A stretch of DNA of 64,000 nucleotides from Linyphia triangularis. Lineage: Eukaryota > Arthropoda > Arachnida > Araneae > Linyphiidae. Position numbers and translations under genes: made by a program. Under the pieces are notes generated by a model that had not been told where the DNA came from, did not search any database, and was given only the letters and a program-made list of their open reading frames with translations. Of this stretch, positions 63,541-64,000 are shown in pieces (positions within the stretch are counted from its first letter, which is position 1; each line of letters opens with the position of its first letter). The stretch is from assembly GCA_963978545.1 (NCBI GenBank), contig OZ021732.1, positions 64,115,214 to 64,179,213 of the forward strand, given 5' to 3'.

Positions 63541-64000
63541 CTAAAATATATAATATTAAAAAAAAAAAAAAAAAACTTAATCAGTACTGGCAGCATTAAA
63601 ATAATGCAGCATGATTAAATTTTATAGAATATCCATACCAGTAGCAATATTGCTGTCAAAATATTAATTGATAAAACTTTACTTTTTATTTGAGGTTTTC
63701 GTTTTGTTTTTAAATGTTTATGGTGAATAGATAATTAAAGTGGTGCATGTACAAAAAAGTACATGTACCCCTATAATTATCAATTCACCATAACATTTTT
63801 AAACAAAACAAAAACCTCAAATAAAAAGGTACCTCAGCATCTCATACCATAGTTATTTACTCTGAAATTAGTTTCATAACATTTGGAATTTTTGATAATT
63901 ACTTCCTGCTGAAATTTGGTTCTTATTTCACTTTGGTAAAATCTCTTACAATTTAAGCTTGTTTACTAGTATTGCAGAACCCTTTTATTTGAGGTACAAT
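63541..64000. other. Intron sequence with foldback element
   Basis: Apart from the hairpin element, no exon is supported up to the window edge. Confidence 0.4.
63682..63828. mobile_element. Small foldback element (~147 bp)
   Basis: 'ctttttatttgaggttttcg' at the left is matched by the complement at the right, continuing through 'tttaaatgtttatggtgaat' and ending in an inner hairpin 'gtgcatgtac..gtacatgtac' with a poly-A loop. Almost the entire length can fold. It lies 180 bp upstream, in gene direction, of the 66-nt exon. Confidence 0.8.

Overview
The window is eukaryotic nuclear DNA: AT-rich, full of (TA)n and homopolymer tracts, with spliced exons, tRNA-derived SINEs, cut-and-paste transposons and Helitron-like ends. 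An arthropod fits, and a chelicerate such as a spider is my weak guess from the repeat types; no sequence here fixes the species. I see no rRNA, tRNA gene, CRISPR array or bacterial-type operon.

The dominant structure is a giant palindrome at 2951..29755. It is two near-identical copies of one long transposon (2951..15790 forward, 15800..29755 reverse) joined tail to tail with only 9 bp between them. Each unit has terminal inverted repeats beginning CAAGGAGGTTAGAAGAGA. The composite is flanked by a direct repeat GGTTTCACT on both outer sides, and the 9-bp centre is the reverse complement, AGTGAAACC. Each unit carries a THAP zinc-finger first exon with a good splice donor and a C-terminal exon of a P-element/THAP9-type transposase, but I cannot find the catalytic core between them. 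It therefore looks like a large non-autonomous P-like element loaded with secondary repeats: a decayed duplicate of the THAP exon, a Helitron-like end, an internal TIR element, a SINE, a small hAT-like MITE and 140-bp repeat arrays near both ends. The right arm alone carries an extra 1,100-bp tandem copy bounded by (TA)n tracts.

From 29765 to about 46700 no gene was recognised. The stretch mixes small foldback elements, tandem repeats and microsatellites with blocks of non-repetitive, visibly GC-richer sequence (34.3-36.7, 40.0-40.4 and 42.9-43.5 kb) that could be conserved non-coding DNA. A Helitron-like 3' end lies near 44.9 kb. At 47.5-48.0 kb there is a broken Tc1/mariner transposase on the minus strand, and at 50.4-51.2 kb a palindromic TA-flanked mariner-type MITE. 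A second Helitron-like array and end lie at 51.7-52.7 kb.

The only likely host gene lies on the minus strand from beyond 64000 down to 48989. Four exons can be joined in frame (63438..63503, 61394..61492, 53105..53226, 48989..49169). They encode the coiled-coil C-terminal part of a protein I do not recognise. Its introns are swollen by nested transposons: a TIR element with a SINE at 55.0-56.9 kb, a hAT-like element at 57.9-61.3 kb holding a second TIR element that itself holds a SINE, another hAT-like MITE at 61.8-62.2 kb, and a foldback element at 63.7 kb.
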